Shown here one piece after another: positions 17,893-27,269 of a stretch of DNA of 64,000 bases (within the stretch, counting starts at the first letter, position 1; every line of letters starts with the position of its first letter). The notes beneath the pieces were generated by a model. That model was given only the letters and a program-made list of their open reading frames with translations. It was not told where the DNA came from and did not search any database. Position numbers and translations under genes: made by a program. Location: positions 1-64,000 of the forward strand of contig NZ_JAELXQ010000005.1 in NCBI RefSeq assembly GCF_016427605.1, read 5' to 3'. This DNA comes from Ochrobactrum sp. Q0168 (GTDB taxonomy: Bacteria > Pseudomonadota > Alphaproteobacteria > Rhizobiales > Rhizobiaceae).

Positions 17893-17955
17893 ACTGGCGA
17901 CTTGTTTTTACGCATTATCCTGCGCAAAACGGTTTCGCACTTTTGCTGGAAATGC
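17893..17955. repeat. Short interspersed palindromic element inside the urease operon
   Basis: The gap between ureB and ureC holds sequence resembling the second half of the element at 56819-56920: a T-rich start, ACGCAT, then a CGGTTT-CGCACTTTTG core and an AGAGC end. This is the mosaic-repeat type (RIME or Bru-RS-like) found in Rhizobiales. It spaces ureB from ureC by 79 bp and could affect mRNA processing. Confidence 0.6.
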
Positions 17956-18261
17956 TTAGAGCTTACCCATGATTTTCTGGCGGAACCCGTAGACCTCGCG
18001 CTTGCCGCCGAGCGGAACCAGCGTCACATCGCGTTCCTGCCCCGGCTCGAAGCGCACCGCAGTGCCTGCGGCAATATCAAGCCTGCAACCGCGCGCTTTT
18101 TCACGGTCGAATGACAGCGCCGCATTTGCCTCATGGAAATGATAATGGCTACCAACCTGGATCGGGCGGTCGCCGGTATTGGCGACCTTGATCGTGACCG
18201 TGGGTTGCCCCTCATTAAGCTCGATTTCGCCCTCAAGCGTGAATATTTCGCCAGGTATCAT
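17956..18261 (-). CDS. ureB: Urease beta subunit UreB
   Basis: 101 residues; structural subunit of the (UreABC)3 urease. Typical sequence [18 protein letters not shown] opens the protein; [19 protein letters not shown] and the C-terminal GGKREVYGF follow. The ATG at 18261 has GAGGTG upstream. It starts 8 bp after the HupE/UreJ gene and is separated from ureC by the repeat element. Confidence 0.97.
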   Translation of the reverse strand: MIPGEIFTLEGEIELNEGQPTVTIKVANTGDRPIQVGSHYHFHEANAALSFDREKARGCRLDIAAGTAVRFEPGQERDVTLVPLGGKREVYGFRQKIMGKL

Positions 18262-18269
18262 GCTGCACC

Positions 18270-18857
18270 TCAACCAGCGATAAGCATCAGACCGCCAAGC
18301 GCGGTCGCGCCACCGGCAACGCGCAGGGCGAGGCGACCGCTTGGACCAGCAGCCAGACGACCGACGCCAAGACCGATGGCGATGCCCGCTGCGTGGAGCA
18401 GAGCCGTGGCCAGCGCAAAGCCTGCCGCATAATCGAAGAAGGTTGCAGCGCCGATTTCACCGCCATGCGCATGGCCATGAAAGAAGGCGAAGAAACCGGC
18501 GATCACCGCACCGACAAGCGGCGAGACCGGCAGCGCCAGCGCGACCAGAAAGCCGAGCACGACCACCGAGGCCAGAATAACCGGCTCGACGAATGGCAGC
18601 GGCATCCCGACAAGCGCCGCCACGAAGCCCAACAGCATGACGCCGACAAAGGCCGCAGGCACGATGAAAAGCGCCCGTCCGCCCAGCATCGCCGCCCAGA
18701 GACCGACGGCGACCATCGCCAGAATATGATCCGCACCGAAAAACGGATGCGAGAAACCGGCGGCAAAGGAGCCGTGTTCGGCGGGATTGAGATGGGCAAA
18801 AGCCGGGCTTGCCATGAGCGCAAACGCTGCTGCCGTCAGGACCGTCATCTTCTTCAT
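18270..18857 (-). CDS. ureJ: HupE/UreJ-family nickel transporter
   Basis: 195-residue inner-membrane protein with a cleavable signal ([19 protein letters not shown]) and about six membrane segments. The family motif [12 protein letters not shown] near residue 35 and [10 protein letters not shown] near residue 120 are present. HupE/UreJ proteins permit nickel uptake for hydrogenase or urease. It sits between ureA and ureB. I chose the Met at 18857; upstream frame to 18929 runs into ureA. Confidence 0.9.
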   Translation of the reverse strand: MKKMTVLTAAAFALMASPAFAHLNPAEHGSFAAGFSHPFFGADHILAMVAVGLWAAMLGGRALFIVPAAFVGVMLLGFVAALVGMPLPFVEPVILASVVVLGFLVALALPVSPLVGAVIAGFFAFFHGHAHGGEIGAATFFDYAAGFALATALLHAAGIAIGLGVGRLAAGPSGRLALRVAGGATALGGLMLIAG

Positions 18858-18888
18858 CTTGCACCTTTTCAAAAATTGAAATTCAAAA

Positions 18889-19191
18889 TCAGCGGATCGG
18901 CTCGTGCACCGTGACAAGCTTGGTGCCATCCGGAAATGTCGCCTCGACCTGAATATCGTGGATCATCTCGGCAACGCCCGCCATCACCTGTTCCCGCGTG
19001 ATGACATGTGCGCCCGCCTCCATCAGATCGGCCACCGTGCGCCCGTCCCGCGCGCCTTCCACAACGAAATCGCTGATCAGCGCGATGGCCTCCGGATGAT
19101 TGAGCTTCACACCGCGCTCCAGACGGCGGCGAGCAACCATGGCCGCCATGGCGATCAACAGCTTGTCTTTTTCCCTTGGCGTCAAATTCAT
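18889..19191 (-). CDS. ureA: Urease gamma subunit UreA
   Basis: 100 residues, exactly the family length; structural subunit. Sequence starts [20 protein letters not shown] and ends [12 protein letters not shown]. The ATG at 19191 is chosen because UreA proteins begin [11 protein letters not shown]; the frame continues to 19218. It lies 48 bp downstream of ureD and 31 bp upstream of the nickel transporter. Confidence 0.97.
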   Translation of the reverse strand: MNLTPREKDKLLIAMAAMVARRRLERGVKLNHPEAIALISDFVVEGARDGRTVADLMEAGAHVITREQVMAGVAEMIHDIQVEATFPDGTKLVTVHEPIR

Positions 19192-19239
19192 GACTTCGTT
19201 CCGAACCTTCCCAACCAACGCGGCCCGGTGGCCGCAAAT

Positions 19240-20079
19240 TCAAATTGACCAAACTTTAGGCAGTCCTGCCTTTCCATTAAGCAGCGCCAGCAAAGGAGCG
19301 AGGCGCTTGCGCAGGGCATAACTGTCCGGCGCATAGAGGCGTGCGCCAAGTTTCGATGCGTCGCCGACCTGCCAGACGCTGGCGCCGCCCTCCTCGCCGA
19401 TAATGGCGCGCGCGGCCTCCAGTTGCCTTTCGGCGTGCGTCGAAACCAGCAACACCGTGGCAACGGCAAGCCCGCCATCCGCGACCGCTCTGGCCTGCAA
19501 TTCAGCGGCAACATCAGGCCCCAGGCGGAACTCTTCCGCATGAACCAGACGCCCGCCGAGCCGCACCCGCCAGCGGTCGCAGAACGATGCCTGTTCCACC
19601 GCTTCACCCATGGCGAGACGCCCGAAAACAGTCGCCTCGACCAGCAGCACTTCCGCCCCTTCCTCCATCTCGACATCCAGCGCGCGCGAGAGAGCGGATC
19701 GGTTGAACAAAATGGTTTCCTGCGGGAGCCATGCAAGACGCGTGCCTGTTGCCACCTTGATGTGTGTTTCTATGCGCGCCTCACCGCCGCCCGAGCGATA
19801 AATCCGCTCGCAGGCCTGTGTGGTGACCACGGCAGAAGCGCTCTCCTGCAGCTCTACGTCCCAGCGCAGCCGGTCGCCGCCGGTCAGCCCGCCGGAGGTG
19901 TTGATGAGGATCGCTTCCAGCGGGTCCCGCGCCACTTGCGGCATGCGGATTTTGGCGGCGCCCTCCTGATAAAGCCGGGAAATGCGGGAGCGCCCCTCCT
20001 TGAAATGGACGGTCAGCCCGCCCACGCCATTGACGCGCTGCGGGGCAAGTTTTTCCAGATTGCCGGTATCGATGGACAT
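19240..20079 (-). CDS. ureD: Urease accessory protein UreD (UreH)
   Basis: 279 residues. UreD is the scaffold that binds apo-urease and forms the nickel channel with UreF. Characteristic stretches are [40 protein letters not shown] and [13 protein letters not shown]. The ATG at 20079 follows a short leader frame. It is the first urease gene; its promoter must lie in the gap to 20235. Confidence 0.94.
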   Translation of the reverse strand: MSIDTGNLEKLAPQRVNGVGGLTVHFKEGRSRISRLYQEGAAKIRMPQVARDPLEAILINTSGGLTGGDRLRWDVELQESASAVVTTQACERIYRSGGGEARIETHIKVATGTRLAWLPQETILFNRSALSRALDVEMEEGAEVLLVEATVFGRLAMGEAVEQASFCDRWRVRLGGRLVHAEEFRLGPDVAAELQARAVADGGLAVATVLLVSTHAERQLEAARAIIGEEGGASVWQVGDASKLGARLYAPDSYALRKRLAPLLALLNGKAGLPKVWSI

Positions 20080-20170
20080 AGAACTGCTTTTCACCCCGCA
20101 GATCAAATCAGATTGCAGGCGAAGGGTAAGGCAGGTCCTGATCGGCGGAAAGCGGGATTAGATTATTTAA

Positions 20171-20229
20171 GCAATTATTCTGCGGCTTGATAATTGCGCA
20201 GTCATCCGCCCCAAGGCAGATGACTGCGC
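20171..20229 (-). terminator. Inverted repeats between the autotransporter and ureD
   Basis: GCGCAGTCATC (20196-20206) and GATGACTGCGC (20219-20229) form a perfect 11-bp stem just after the autotransporter stop. A second, overlapping pair GCAATTAT / ATAATTGC lies at 20171-20178 and 20190-20197. In the minus-strand sense the stem is followed by an AT-rich but not pure-T stretch. It probably terminates the autotransporter message; the alternative hairpin may serve the ureD leader. Confidence 0.5.
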
Positions 20230-20235
20230 TTGGTG

Positions 20236-23148
20236 TCAGAAGCTGACGCTCAACTTGGCATTGACGCCATTCTGGACAGCGCCGGACCCGAACTGGCCGT
20301 TATAGGAGACACCCAGAACTGCGTCCTGGCTGATCTGGAAGTCCAGACCGGCTTCCACGGTCGCAACATCCTTGGCAATAGGAGCACCCGCGACAGTAAA
20401 GGCGCTTGATCCGAGGAAGCTTGCCGTCGATACCGGCGTGACATCGCCATAGGCGTGACGCCAACCAATATCCGCACGGGCTTTCGCATTGAGGCTGCCA
20501 AGATCGATATCGGTCGATGCCCGGAAGCCGAGCGTGCTGAAGGTCGTATCGGTCGTATCGGAACCCGTGGTCAGGGCAGCGGCGGTCAGCCCCTGCTCAT
20601 CGAACCCATCCGTCTTCAAACGGACATAAGCAAGATTTGCGTAGGGTTCCAAAGCGGCCTTGCCGAGCTGGGTTTTGTAAGCAAGTTCACCGAAAGCTTG
20701 AAATGTACCCGCATCGTAATCGGCATTCAGGTGGTCACTGAAGCCCGGGAAAGCAGCCCGGCGTTCCATCTCAAGATTATGCCATGTGTAGCCGAGGCCC
20801 GACCGAAAGGCCAAAGCATCGCCACCGGCTAAGCCCCATTCGGTGCCTGCATAGGCGCCGAGTGTATAATTGTCGCTGCTGCCTGAAGAGGTTCGGTCGT
20901 CGACATGGAAACTGGTGTGGCTGTAGCCCGCCAGCAGGCCGAGCCGCCAATTGTCATAGACCACGCCATCCAGACCCGTGATGAACCCGCCGGTGGATGA
21001 TTTCAGCTCGCCCGTATGACCATTACCGTCCTGCTTGCCCCAGCTTCCGAATGCATAGCCCCAGGCTGCATAAGTGCCCGAAGCATTGCCGATGCTTGCC
21101 GGTGCGACGGCATCAAACGCCTCGCTTCCCGATTTCTTCGGCGCGGGGCCAAAGGACAGCGCATGGATCGGAGAAGACGGTGTTCCGCCAAAAGCCTGCT
21201 GCAAGCGGCTCGTCACCGCATCGCGCGTGAAATGCGTCTGATCGATCAGAACGCCCTTGGCCGAAGCATAGGCTTCACCGGAAAGCTGATCGAAAGCTGC
21301 CCGCGCTTCACCGTCGGTCAGCATCAGGAGGCTGTTATAAAGCGCCAGCGACGGACCGCTTTGCGCCAGCGTGCCGAGTGCTCCTGCTGTCGCCAGCTGG
21401 TTCGGGGTGTTGGCTGCAGTGGTGAACAGCTTCGAAGGCTCGCTAACGTCGTCCTTCAGCGAAATGGTGACCGCATTTCCCCCCGCCGGGGATGCCAGAT
21501 CGAAATTCAAAAAAGCCGAACGCGACGTGATGTCGGCAAATTGACCGTCAATACCGCCCGCCGCCGTGATGAACGAATAGGTCTGCCCCTTCTGATAGCT
21601 CGTTTCCGGGTCGATGGCCGTTATGACCGCATGTGCCCCGGCAATGGTGGCAACGCCGCTGACATTGACGAGGTCGGAACCGCCATTGCCAGCAATTTCC
21701 ACCTCCATCGTCGAACCGGGCTGGAGAACCAGATCGCCATTGATCGTCAGTGTTCCGATGGAGTTGCCCGGAGACAGAAAGCCGCCCGAGAGAATATTCA
21801 CATTGCCGCCAATAGTGCCGGTGCCGCCCAAGGTCGCGCCAGAGTGGACCTGTACCGATGCGTCGAGTGAACCGGTGCCGTGATTGCCGACAATCAGCGT
21901 TCCCGCCTCGACTGTCGCACCGCCGCCAAAGCTGTTGGCGCCAGTCAGGATGATCTTGTTCGTTCCGGCAAACGTCATGCTTCCCGCACCGGAAAGCGCG
22001 CCGGTCAATGTGAGATTGCCGTTCGTGCCGTCGATGGTTCCGCCCGCCGCATGGACCGCCATGTCCTGACCGATGATCATCGGTCCCGTTGGACGCAGCG
22101 TTCCACCGTCAAACTCGACCGGGCCATGGGTCATGGCGTAATCGGTTTCGATGAAATAGGGACGCGACGTGTCCAGCGTCAAACCGACGAAGTCGTAATT
22201 GAGGATCTGCTTGAGATCATCGCGCGACAAATCCGAGAAGAAGGTGAAAGGCAGCGAATCCGCCGCGATTGCCTGCCCGTTGTTGGTAATAAGATTGGCC
22301 AGTTGAACGCCAAGCGCAATATCCGAAGCCGGATCAAGCGAACTAAAGTTTATATCGGCAGTCAGAACATTAAACAGCACGATTTTCCGCGTCTCGCCCG
22401 GAGCAAGCGAGACGGAATACTGCCATTCCGTAACGTCTGAACCGTCGGAATGCTTCATTGTCGAGTTCAGGGTGTAGGCATTATTGCCGAAAATATGCGT
22501 TATGACAGGATCAAGGCTATTTATACGGTCTTCACGTGAAACCAGATACAAATTTCCGGTTTGCGCAGCCACATTGCCCGAGCTTGACGCGACGAATGCA
22601 GTGTCAAAGTCCGAGCCTAGATTATTGAGGTAAGTGAGCGATCCGGTGATTGTGTTAGCCGTTGTGTTCGAGATCGTTTCGACCCAGCGCGCCGCATTAT
22701 AGACCCCGCCTGCGGCAAAAGTCGCCGTTATTGGCGTTGGAATAGAGCCCGGACCATGCGTGGTATCCACCTGTCGCGTAACAGTCAGCCCACCAAAATT
22801 CGGCGAAACATTACCTCCTTGGCGAAACCCAAGCCCGCCGTACCCGTCATACGCATCACTAACTCGTTGGTATACCGGCGTTCCAGCCACGCCGACAGAA
22901 GCCCCCGCTGCCTCAGAGATTCCGCCTGAAAAAGAGAGATCGGCCGGGCCGTAATAAGTCGCGCAGCACGCCCCGATTGTGCCAGTGTAAGGCCCACCGA
23001 AGGCCGGGTTGGTGACGTCATTGCTATAGGCTCCGTACACAGCGAACTCAATGAGCTGCTGTTCAGCGCGCACCGGCGCCATCAACAGCAACAATGTCAT
23101 GAGAGAAGCGCCAGCCGACAGGCTGCCACGACGGACTTTAATATTCAT
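20236..23148 (-). CDS. Autotransporter (type Va) outer-membrane protein
   Basis: 970 residues. A signal peptide (SLMTLLLLMAPVRAEQ) is followed by an N-terminal region of about 350 residues that I do not recognise. Next come autotransporter-type beta-helix repeats (AGSMTFAGTNKIILTGANSF, VEAGTLIVGNHGTG, GATLGGTGTIGGN, GGFLSPGNSIGTLTINGDLV). The last 270 or so residues form the translocating beta-barrel and end NAKLSVSF with the terminal Phe required for Bam insertion. Secretion to the surface is expected; adhesion is a guess. A rare Cys-Cys pair lies near residue 62 in TIGACCATYYG. Confidence 0.9.
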   Translation of the reverse strand: MNIKVRRGSLSAGASLMTLLLLMAPVRAEQQLIEFAVYGAYSNDVTNPAFGGPYTGTIGACCATYYGPADLSFSGGISEAAGASVGVAGTPVYQRVSDAYDGYGGLGFRQGGNVSPNFGGLTVTRQVDTTHGPGSIPTPITATFAAGGVYNAARWVETISNTTANTITGSLTYLNNLGSDFDTAFVASSSGNVAAQTGNLYLVSREDRINSLDPVITHIFGNNAYTLNSTMKHSDGSDVTEWQYSVSLAPGETRKIVLFNVLTADINFSSLDPASDIALGVQLANLITNNGQAIAADSLPFTFFSDLSRDDLKQILNYDFVGLTLDTSRPYFIETDYAMTHGPVEFDGGTLRPTGPMIIGQDMAVHAAGGTIDGTNGNLTLTGALSGAGSMTFAGTNKIILTGANSFGGGATVEAGTLIVGNHGTGSLDASVQVHSGATLGGTGTIGGNVNILSGGFLSPGNSIGTLTINGDLVLQPGSTMEVEIAGNGGSDLVNVSGVATIAGAHAVITAIDPETSYQKGQTYSFITAAGGIDGQFADITSRSAFLNFDLASPAGGNAVTISLKDDVSEPSKLFTTAANTPNQLATAGALGTLAQSGPSLALYNSLLMLTDGEARAAFDQLSGEAYASAKGVLIDQTHFTRDAVTSRLQQAFGGTPSSPIHALSFGPAPKKSGSEAFDAVAPASIGNASGTYAAWGYAFGSWGKQDGNGHTGELKSSTGGFITGLDGVVYDNWRLGLLAGYSHTSFHVDDRTSSGSSDNYTLGAYAGTEWGLAGGDALAFRSGLGYTWHNLEMERRAAFPGFSDHLNADYDAGTFQAFGELAYKTQLGKAALEPYANLAYVRLKTDGFDEQGLTAAALTTGSDTTDTTFSTLGFRASTDIDLGSLNAKARADIGWRHAYGDVTPVSTASFLGSSAFTVAGAPIAKDVATVEAGLDFQISQDAVLGVSYNGQFGSGAVQNGVNAKLSVSF

Positions 23149-23553
23149 GATTCCCCCGACCCCATTCTCAAAAGAGAATTATAGATAACTAATATTACTG
23201 GAGATCCGGATTCGAAGCGAGAATAAATTCGCAACTCCTAAATAATTTCATGGGGCAATTTATTGGGTAAAAACAATAGTCCCGCTCTATGCTGAAACCA
23301 TAGTCACCGGCTCGCGAATGGCGATCCGGTCGCACGTCAAAAGGCCCTTGAAGAGGGCTACACGACCCATAATCACACCGAAGAGAACATCTTTCGAGAA
23401 CTTAATATAGGATCGCTCGAACCGACTTATACACAACAGTGTCAAGAAAACTTCAAGTAACTGAGAAAAGCCTGTTACATTTGAGGCCTATTCCCCGCCT
23501 TCAGTTTTAGTCTGGCCAGCGGATTTCCGTGGCCGCTACGGATCGGGGAAAAC
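23149..23553. other. Divergent intergenic region with a coding-like remnant
   Basis: Separates the autotransporter from the peptide-type transporter operon and must hold both promoters. On the plus strand, 23296-23460 is an open frame of 54 codons ending in TAA without an in-frame ATG, GTG or TTG. Its translation (for example DPVARQKALEEGYTTHNHTE) looks like ordinary protein. I do not recognise the family. It may be a relic of a lost gene or chance. Confidence 0.35.
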
Positions 23554-25182
23554 ATGCTTATCAACCGTCGTCACGCTTTGGGTCTCATGGGCGCTGCCGC
23601 TGGCACGTTCATCATGCCGGGGATTGTCCGCGCCAACCAGCGCCGCTCGGTCACCGTCGCCGTTCAGAAGATCACCAACAACAACACGCTCGACATCTGG
23701 AACGAACAGTCGAATGTCGGCGAGCGCGTTTTCTTCCCGAATCTGTGGGAAGGCCTGATCCTGCGTGACTGGATGGGCAATCAGGGTCCGGTTCCGGGCC
23801 TCGCCACCGAGTGGAAGCGTCTCGACGACAAGACCATCGAACTGAAGCTGCGTCAGGGCGTGAAGTTCCACAATGGCGATGAACTGACCGCCGAGGACGT
23901 GGTGTTCTCCTTCTCCGACGAGCGCCTTTTCGCAGGCACCGAGCCCGCCGGCGGCAAGACGCTTTATGAAGCGAATTTCAAGCCGCAGACGGAGAAAGAA
24001 CTCCCTGCCGCCATTCCCGGCGTTTCGCGCCGTCTCTGGCCCGCGCTGCGCGGTGTTGAAGCCGTCGACAAATATACCGTCCGCTTCCACAATGCGACGC
24101 CGGATGTCACGCTCGAAGGTCGCCTCTATGCCTTCGGCTCGCAGATCGCCAACAAGCGCGCCTGGGATGAAGCCAAATCCTATGCCGAATGGGCGCGCAA
24201 GCCGGTCACGACCGGCCCTTACAAGGTTGCCAGCTATAAGCCGGACGTGGAACTCGTTCTGGAAGCGCATGACGAATATTGGGGCGGCCAGCCGCCGCTG
24301 CAGCAGATCCGCTTTGTCGAAGTGCCGGAAGTTGCAAGCCGCGTGAACGGCCTCATCTCCGGCCAGTACGACTTTGCCTGCGATCTGCCGCCGGACCAGA
24401 TCGGCACCGTTACCGCTAATCCGGGCCTTGAAATCCAGAGCTCGACCATCTGGAACCATCGCCTCACCGTTTTCAACACGCAAAATGAAATCCTGCGCAA
24501 TCCGCTAGTGCGCCGCGCCATGACGCACTCCATCGACCGCCAGGCGATTGTGGATGCGCTGTGGGCCGGTCAGACGGTCGTACCGGCAGGCATGCAGTTT
24601 GAAAGCTTCCGCACCTCCAACATGTTCATCGAAGACTGGCAGCCGCCGAAATTCGATCCTGAACTGGCGCGCGATCTCTTGAAACAGGCCAATTACAAGG
24701 GCGACGCCATCCCGTATCGCCTGCTGAACAACTATTACACCAACCAGACGCCGACGGCGCAGGTTCTGGTGGAAATGTGGAAGCAGGTCGGCCTGAATGT
24801 CGAGATCGAAATGAAGGAAAACTGGGCGCAGATCCATGATCCGGAAGGCGTCAAGGGCGTTCGCGACTGGTCGGCATCCAACAACATCAACGATCCGATC
24901 ACGCCGCTGGTGGTTCAGTTCGGCCCGAATGGCGAAGCGCAGCAGAAAAAGGACTGGTCGAACGACGAGGTCAACAAGCTGTCGGTCATCATGGAAACAT
25001 CCACCGACCACGACCAGCGCAAGAAGGCCATCAAGCGTATGCTCGAAATCTGCGAGCGCGAAGACCCGGCCTATAATATTCTGCATCAGAACGCCGTCTT
25101 CACCGGCATGAAGAAGGAACTGAACTGGAAGGCCGCACCGGCATTCGCCATGGATTTCCGCTCCAGCAACTGGAACGTCTGA
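23554..25182 (+). CDS. Opp/Dpp-type ABC transporter solute-binding protein (Tat-exported)
   Basis: 542-residue family 5 binding protein. The N-terminus NRRHALGLMGAAAGTF has the twin arginine and hydrophobic stretch of a Tat signal. The fold marks of DppA/OppA are clear (LRQGVKFHNGDELTAEDVVF, then VRRAMTHSIDRQAIVDALW). It heads an operon with both ATPases, both permeases, a glycerophosphodiesterase and a sugar-phosphate isomerase-like protein. That context argues for a ligand other than a plain peptide, possibly a glycerophosphodiester, but this is inference. A stem-loop follows the gene. Confidence 0.9.
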   Translation: MLINRRHALGLMGAAAGTFIMPGIVRANQRRSVTVAVQKITNNNTLDIWNEQSNVGERVFFPNLWEGLILRDWMGNQGPVPGLATEWKRLDDKTIELKLRQGVKFHNGDELTAEDVVFSFSDERLFAGTEPAGGKTLYEANFKPQTEKELPAAIPGVSRRLWPALRGVEAVDKYTVRFHNATPDVTLEGRLYAFGSQIANKRAWDEAKSYAEWARKPVTTGPYKVASYKPDVELVLEAHDEYWGGQPPLQQIRFVEVPEVASRVNGLISGQYDFACDLPPDQIGTVTANPGLEIQSSTIWNHRLTVFNTQNEILRNPLVRRAMTHSIDRQAIVDALWAGQTVVPAGMQFESFRTSNMFIEDWQPPKFDPELARDLLKQANYKGDAIPYRLLNNYYTNQTPTAQVLVEMWKQVGLNVEIEMKENWAQIHDPEGVKGVRDWSASNNINDPITPLVVQFGPNGEAQQKKDWSNDEVNKLSVIMETSTDHDQRKKAIKRMLEICEREDPAYNILHQNAVFTGMKKELNWKAAPAFAMDFRSSNWNV

Positions 25183-25194
25183 TCCGCTGACCAG

Positions 25195-25222
25195 GGCTGG
25201 CATTTCACAATGCCAGCCTTTT
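25195..25222 (+). terminator. Stem-loop with T-run after the binding-protein gene
   Basis: GGCTGGCATT / AATGCCAGCC form a perfect 10-bp stem with a 4-nt loop followed by TTTT. Its position inside the operon suggests an attenuator that keeps binding-protein mRNA above that of the membrane components. Confidence 0.75.
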
Positions 25223-25286
25223 CATTCTCAGTGAAATTGCATCGATAATCGCAAAGACCGCGATTGACCGAAAGAAAGGGACGACC

Positions 25287-26291
25287 GTGGCATTCGTCTC
25301 CATCCGGGACTTGAAGGTCTCTTTCAGCGGCGTACAGGTTCTGCACGGGATCGATCTCGACGTGAGCCGTGGCGAAACGCTGGGCCTCGTCGGAGAATCC
25401 GGCTGCGGCAAGTCCGTAACCTGGCTTGCCGCGCTCGGACTTCTCCCCGGCAAGGCTTCCGTATCAGGCTCGGTCAAGGTCGATGGTCAGGAACTGGTCG
25501 GCGCGGCCCGTTCCGTCAAGGAAAGCGTTCGCGGCGGGCGGATCGCCATGATCTTTCAAGACCCGAGTTCGTCGCTCAATCCGGTCAAGAAAGTCGGCCA
25601 CCAGATCGTTGAATCGCTGGCGCTGCATCGCGGCCTGAAGGACAAGGCGGCACGCAGCGAAGCTATCCGCCTTATGGAGCGCGTCGGCATTCCCGATGCG
25701 GCCCGCCGTTTCAATCTCTATCCGCATGAATTTTCCGGCGGTCAGTGCCAGCGGCTGATGATCGCCATCGCGCTGGCCGGTCAGCCGGACGTGCTGATCG
25801 CCGACGAACCAACCACGGCGCTTGATGTGACCATTCAGGCGCAGATCCTCGATCTTCTGGATCAGATTCGCCGCGAAACCGGCATGGCGGTGGTGTTCAT
25901 CAGCCACGATCTCGGTGCGGTCAGCCATATCTGCGAACGCGTCTGTGTGATGTATGCCGGGCGTATCGTTGAAAGCGGCCCGACCATCGAACTGTTCGAC
26001 AGGCCACAGCATCCCTATACGCGGGGGCTGTTCGAAGCGATCCCGCGTCTTGACGGCGGACGTGAGCGACTGCGCGCCATTCCCGGCACCGTGCCCGATC
26101 CGCGCCATCTGCCGACAGGCTGCGCATTCGCGCCACGCTGTGCACAAGCCAGTGACACATGCATGAGCGCCATTCCCGATCTTCTGCTGCGAAACGGCCA
26201 GAAGGTCGCCTGCTTCCACCCCCATAGCGAAGGCGCGGTATCGCACGTCTATCACAGCCGCACCATCCCGACAGAAGGCGCTCTGGCATGA
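25287..26291 (+). CDS. Opp/Dpp-type ABC transporter ATP-binding protein (DppD-like)
   Basis: 334 residues. Walker A is GESGCGKSV, the signature FSGGQCQRLMIAIAL, and Walker B VLIADEPTTALD. The C-terminal oligopeptide-transporter extension holds the cysteine motif GCAFAPRCAQASDTC typical of DppD/OppD. The start is GTG at 25287 with AAAGGG upstream. It overlaps the next gene by 4 bp. Confidence 0.93.
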   Translation: MAFVSIRDLKVSFSGVQVLHGIDLDVSRGETLGLVGESGCGKSVTWLAALGLLPGKASVSGSVKVDGQELVGAARSVKESVRGGRIAMIFQDPSSSLNPVKKVGHQIVESLALHRGLKDKAARSEAIRLMERVGIPDAARRFNLYPHEFSGGQCQRLMIAIALAGQPDVLIADEPTTALDVTIQAQILDLLDQIRRETGMAVVFISHDLGAVSHICERVCVMYAGRIVESGPTIELFDRPQHPYTRGLFEAIPRLDGGRERLRAIPGTVPDPRHLPTGCAFAPRCAQASDTCMSAIPDLLLRNGQKVACFHPHSEGAVSHVYHSRTIPTEGALA

Positions 26292-27262
26292 GTTTCCTGC
26301 TCGAAGCAAACAATCTGGTTCGGGTGTACCGGAGCGATGGCCTGTTCAGGAAGGCCGATCCGGTCAAGGCGGTGGACGGCGTCAGCCTGCGCATCCAACC
26401 GGGCGAGACCCTTGGCATTGTCGGCGAATCCGGCTGCGGCAAGTCCACGCTGGGGCGCATGCTGCTCGGCATAGACGACGCCACCGAAGGCCAGGTTCTG
26501 TTCGACGGCAGGCCATTGCCGCGCCGCAACACGAGCGAGTGGCGCAAGCTGCGGGCGCAAATGCAGCTCGTCTTTCAGGACCCGCTGGCGGCCCTTGATC
26601 GCCGCCTGCCGATTGCGGCGCAGATCGGCGAGCCGCTGCAAGTTCATGGGCTAGCTTCCGGCGCGGAACTGAGGGAACATGTCGGCGAACTGATGCAATC
26701 TGTCGGACTGCGCCGCGATCAGGGCGAACGCTATCCGCATGAACTGTCCGGCGGCCAGCGCCAGCGCGTCATCATCGCCCGCGCCCTTGCAACCAGCCCA
26801 AGGCTGCTTGTCTGCGACGAGCCGGTCTCCGCGCTCGATGCGTCCATTCAGGCGCAGGTGGTCAATCTCCTGCGCGATCTTCAGGAGAAACATGGCATCG
26901 CCATGGTGTTTATCAGCCACGACCTGAAAGTCGTGCGCAATATCTGCGACCGCGTCGCCGTGATGTATCTCGGCAAGATCGTCGAAGAGGCCAGCTCCGG
27001 CGTGATCTTCGAGACACCCCAGCACCCCTATACCAAGGCGCTGGTGTCTTCCGTTCCCATACCGGGCAAGAAATTCAACCAGCGCATGATCCTCAAGGGT
27101 GAACCACCAAACCCCGCAAACCGCCCGAGCGGTTGCGTGTTTCACCCCCGGTGTCCGGTGGCGGGCTTTCAATGCCCGACGACGATGCCCGATCTGGAAC
27201 CAACCGGCTTGAACCGGCGCACGGCTTGTCATTTCGTTGAGCCCGCGAAAAGTGCTGCGTGA
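26288..27262 (+). CDS. Opp/Dpp-type ABC transporter ATP-binding protein (DppF-like)
   Basis: 324 residues, partner ATPase of the heterodimer. Walker A is GESGCGKSTLGRM, signature LSGGQRQRVIIARAL, Walker B LLVCDEPVSALD. The C-terminal motif CVFHPRCPVAGFQCP carries the cysteines seen in DppF. It starts at the ATG overlapping the previous stop (ATGA). The dppB-like gene follows after 7 bp. Confidence 0.93.
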   Translation: MSFLLEANNLVRVYRSDGLFRKADPVKAVDGVSLRIQPGETLGIVGESGCGKSTLGRMLLGIDDATEGQVLFDGRPLPRRNTSEWRKLRAQMQLVFQDPLAALDRRLPIAAQIGEPLQVHGLASGAELREHVGELMQSVGLRRDQGERYPHELSGGQRQRVIIARALATSPRLLVCDEPVSALDASIQAQVVNLLRDLQEKHGIAMVFISHDLKVVRNICDRVAVMYLGKIVEEASSGVIFETPQHPYTKALVSSVPIPGKKFNQRMILKGEPPNPANRPSGCVFHPRCPVAGFQCPTTMPDLEPTGLNRRTACHFVEPAKSAA

Positions 27263-27269
27263 GGCACCC

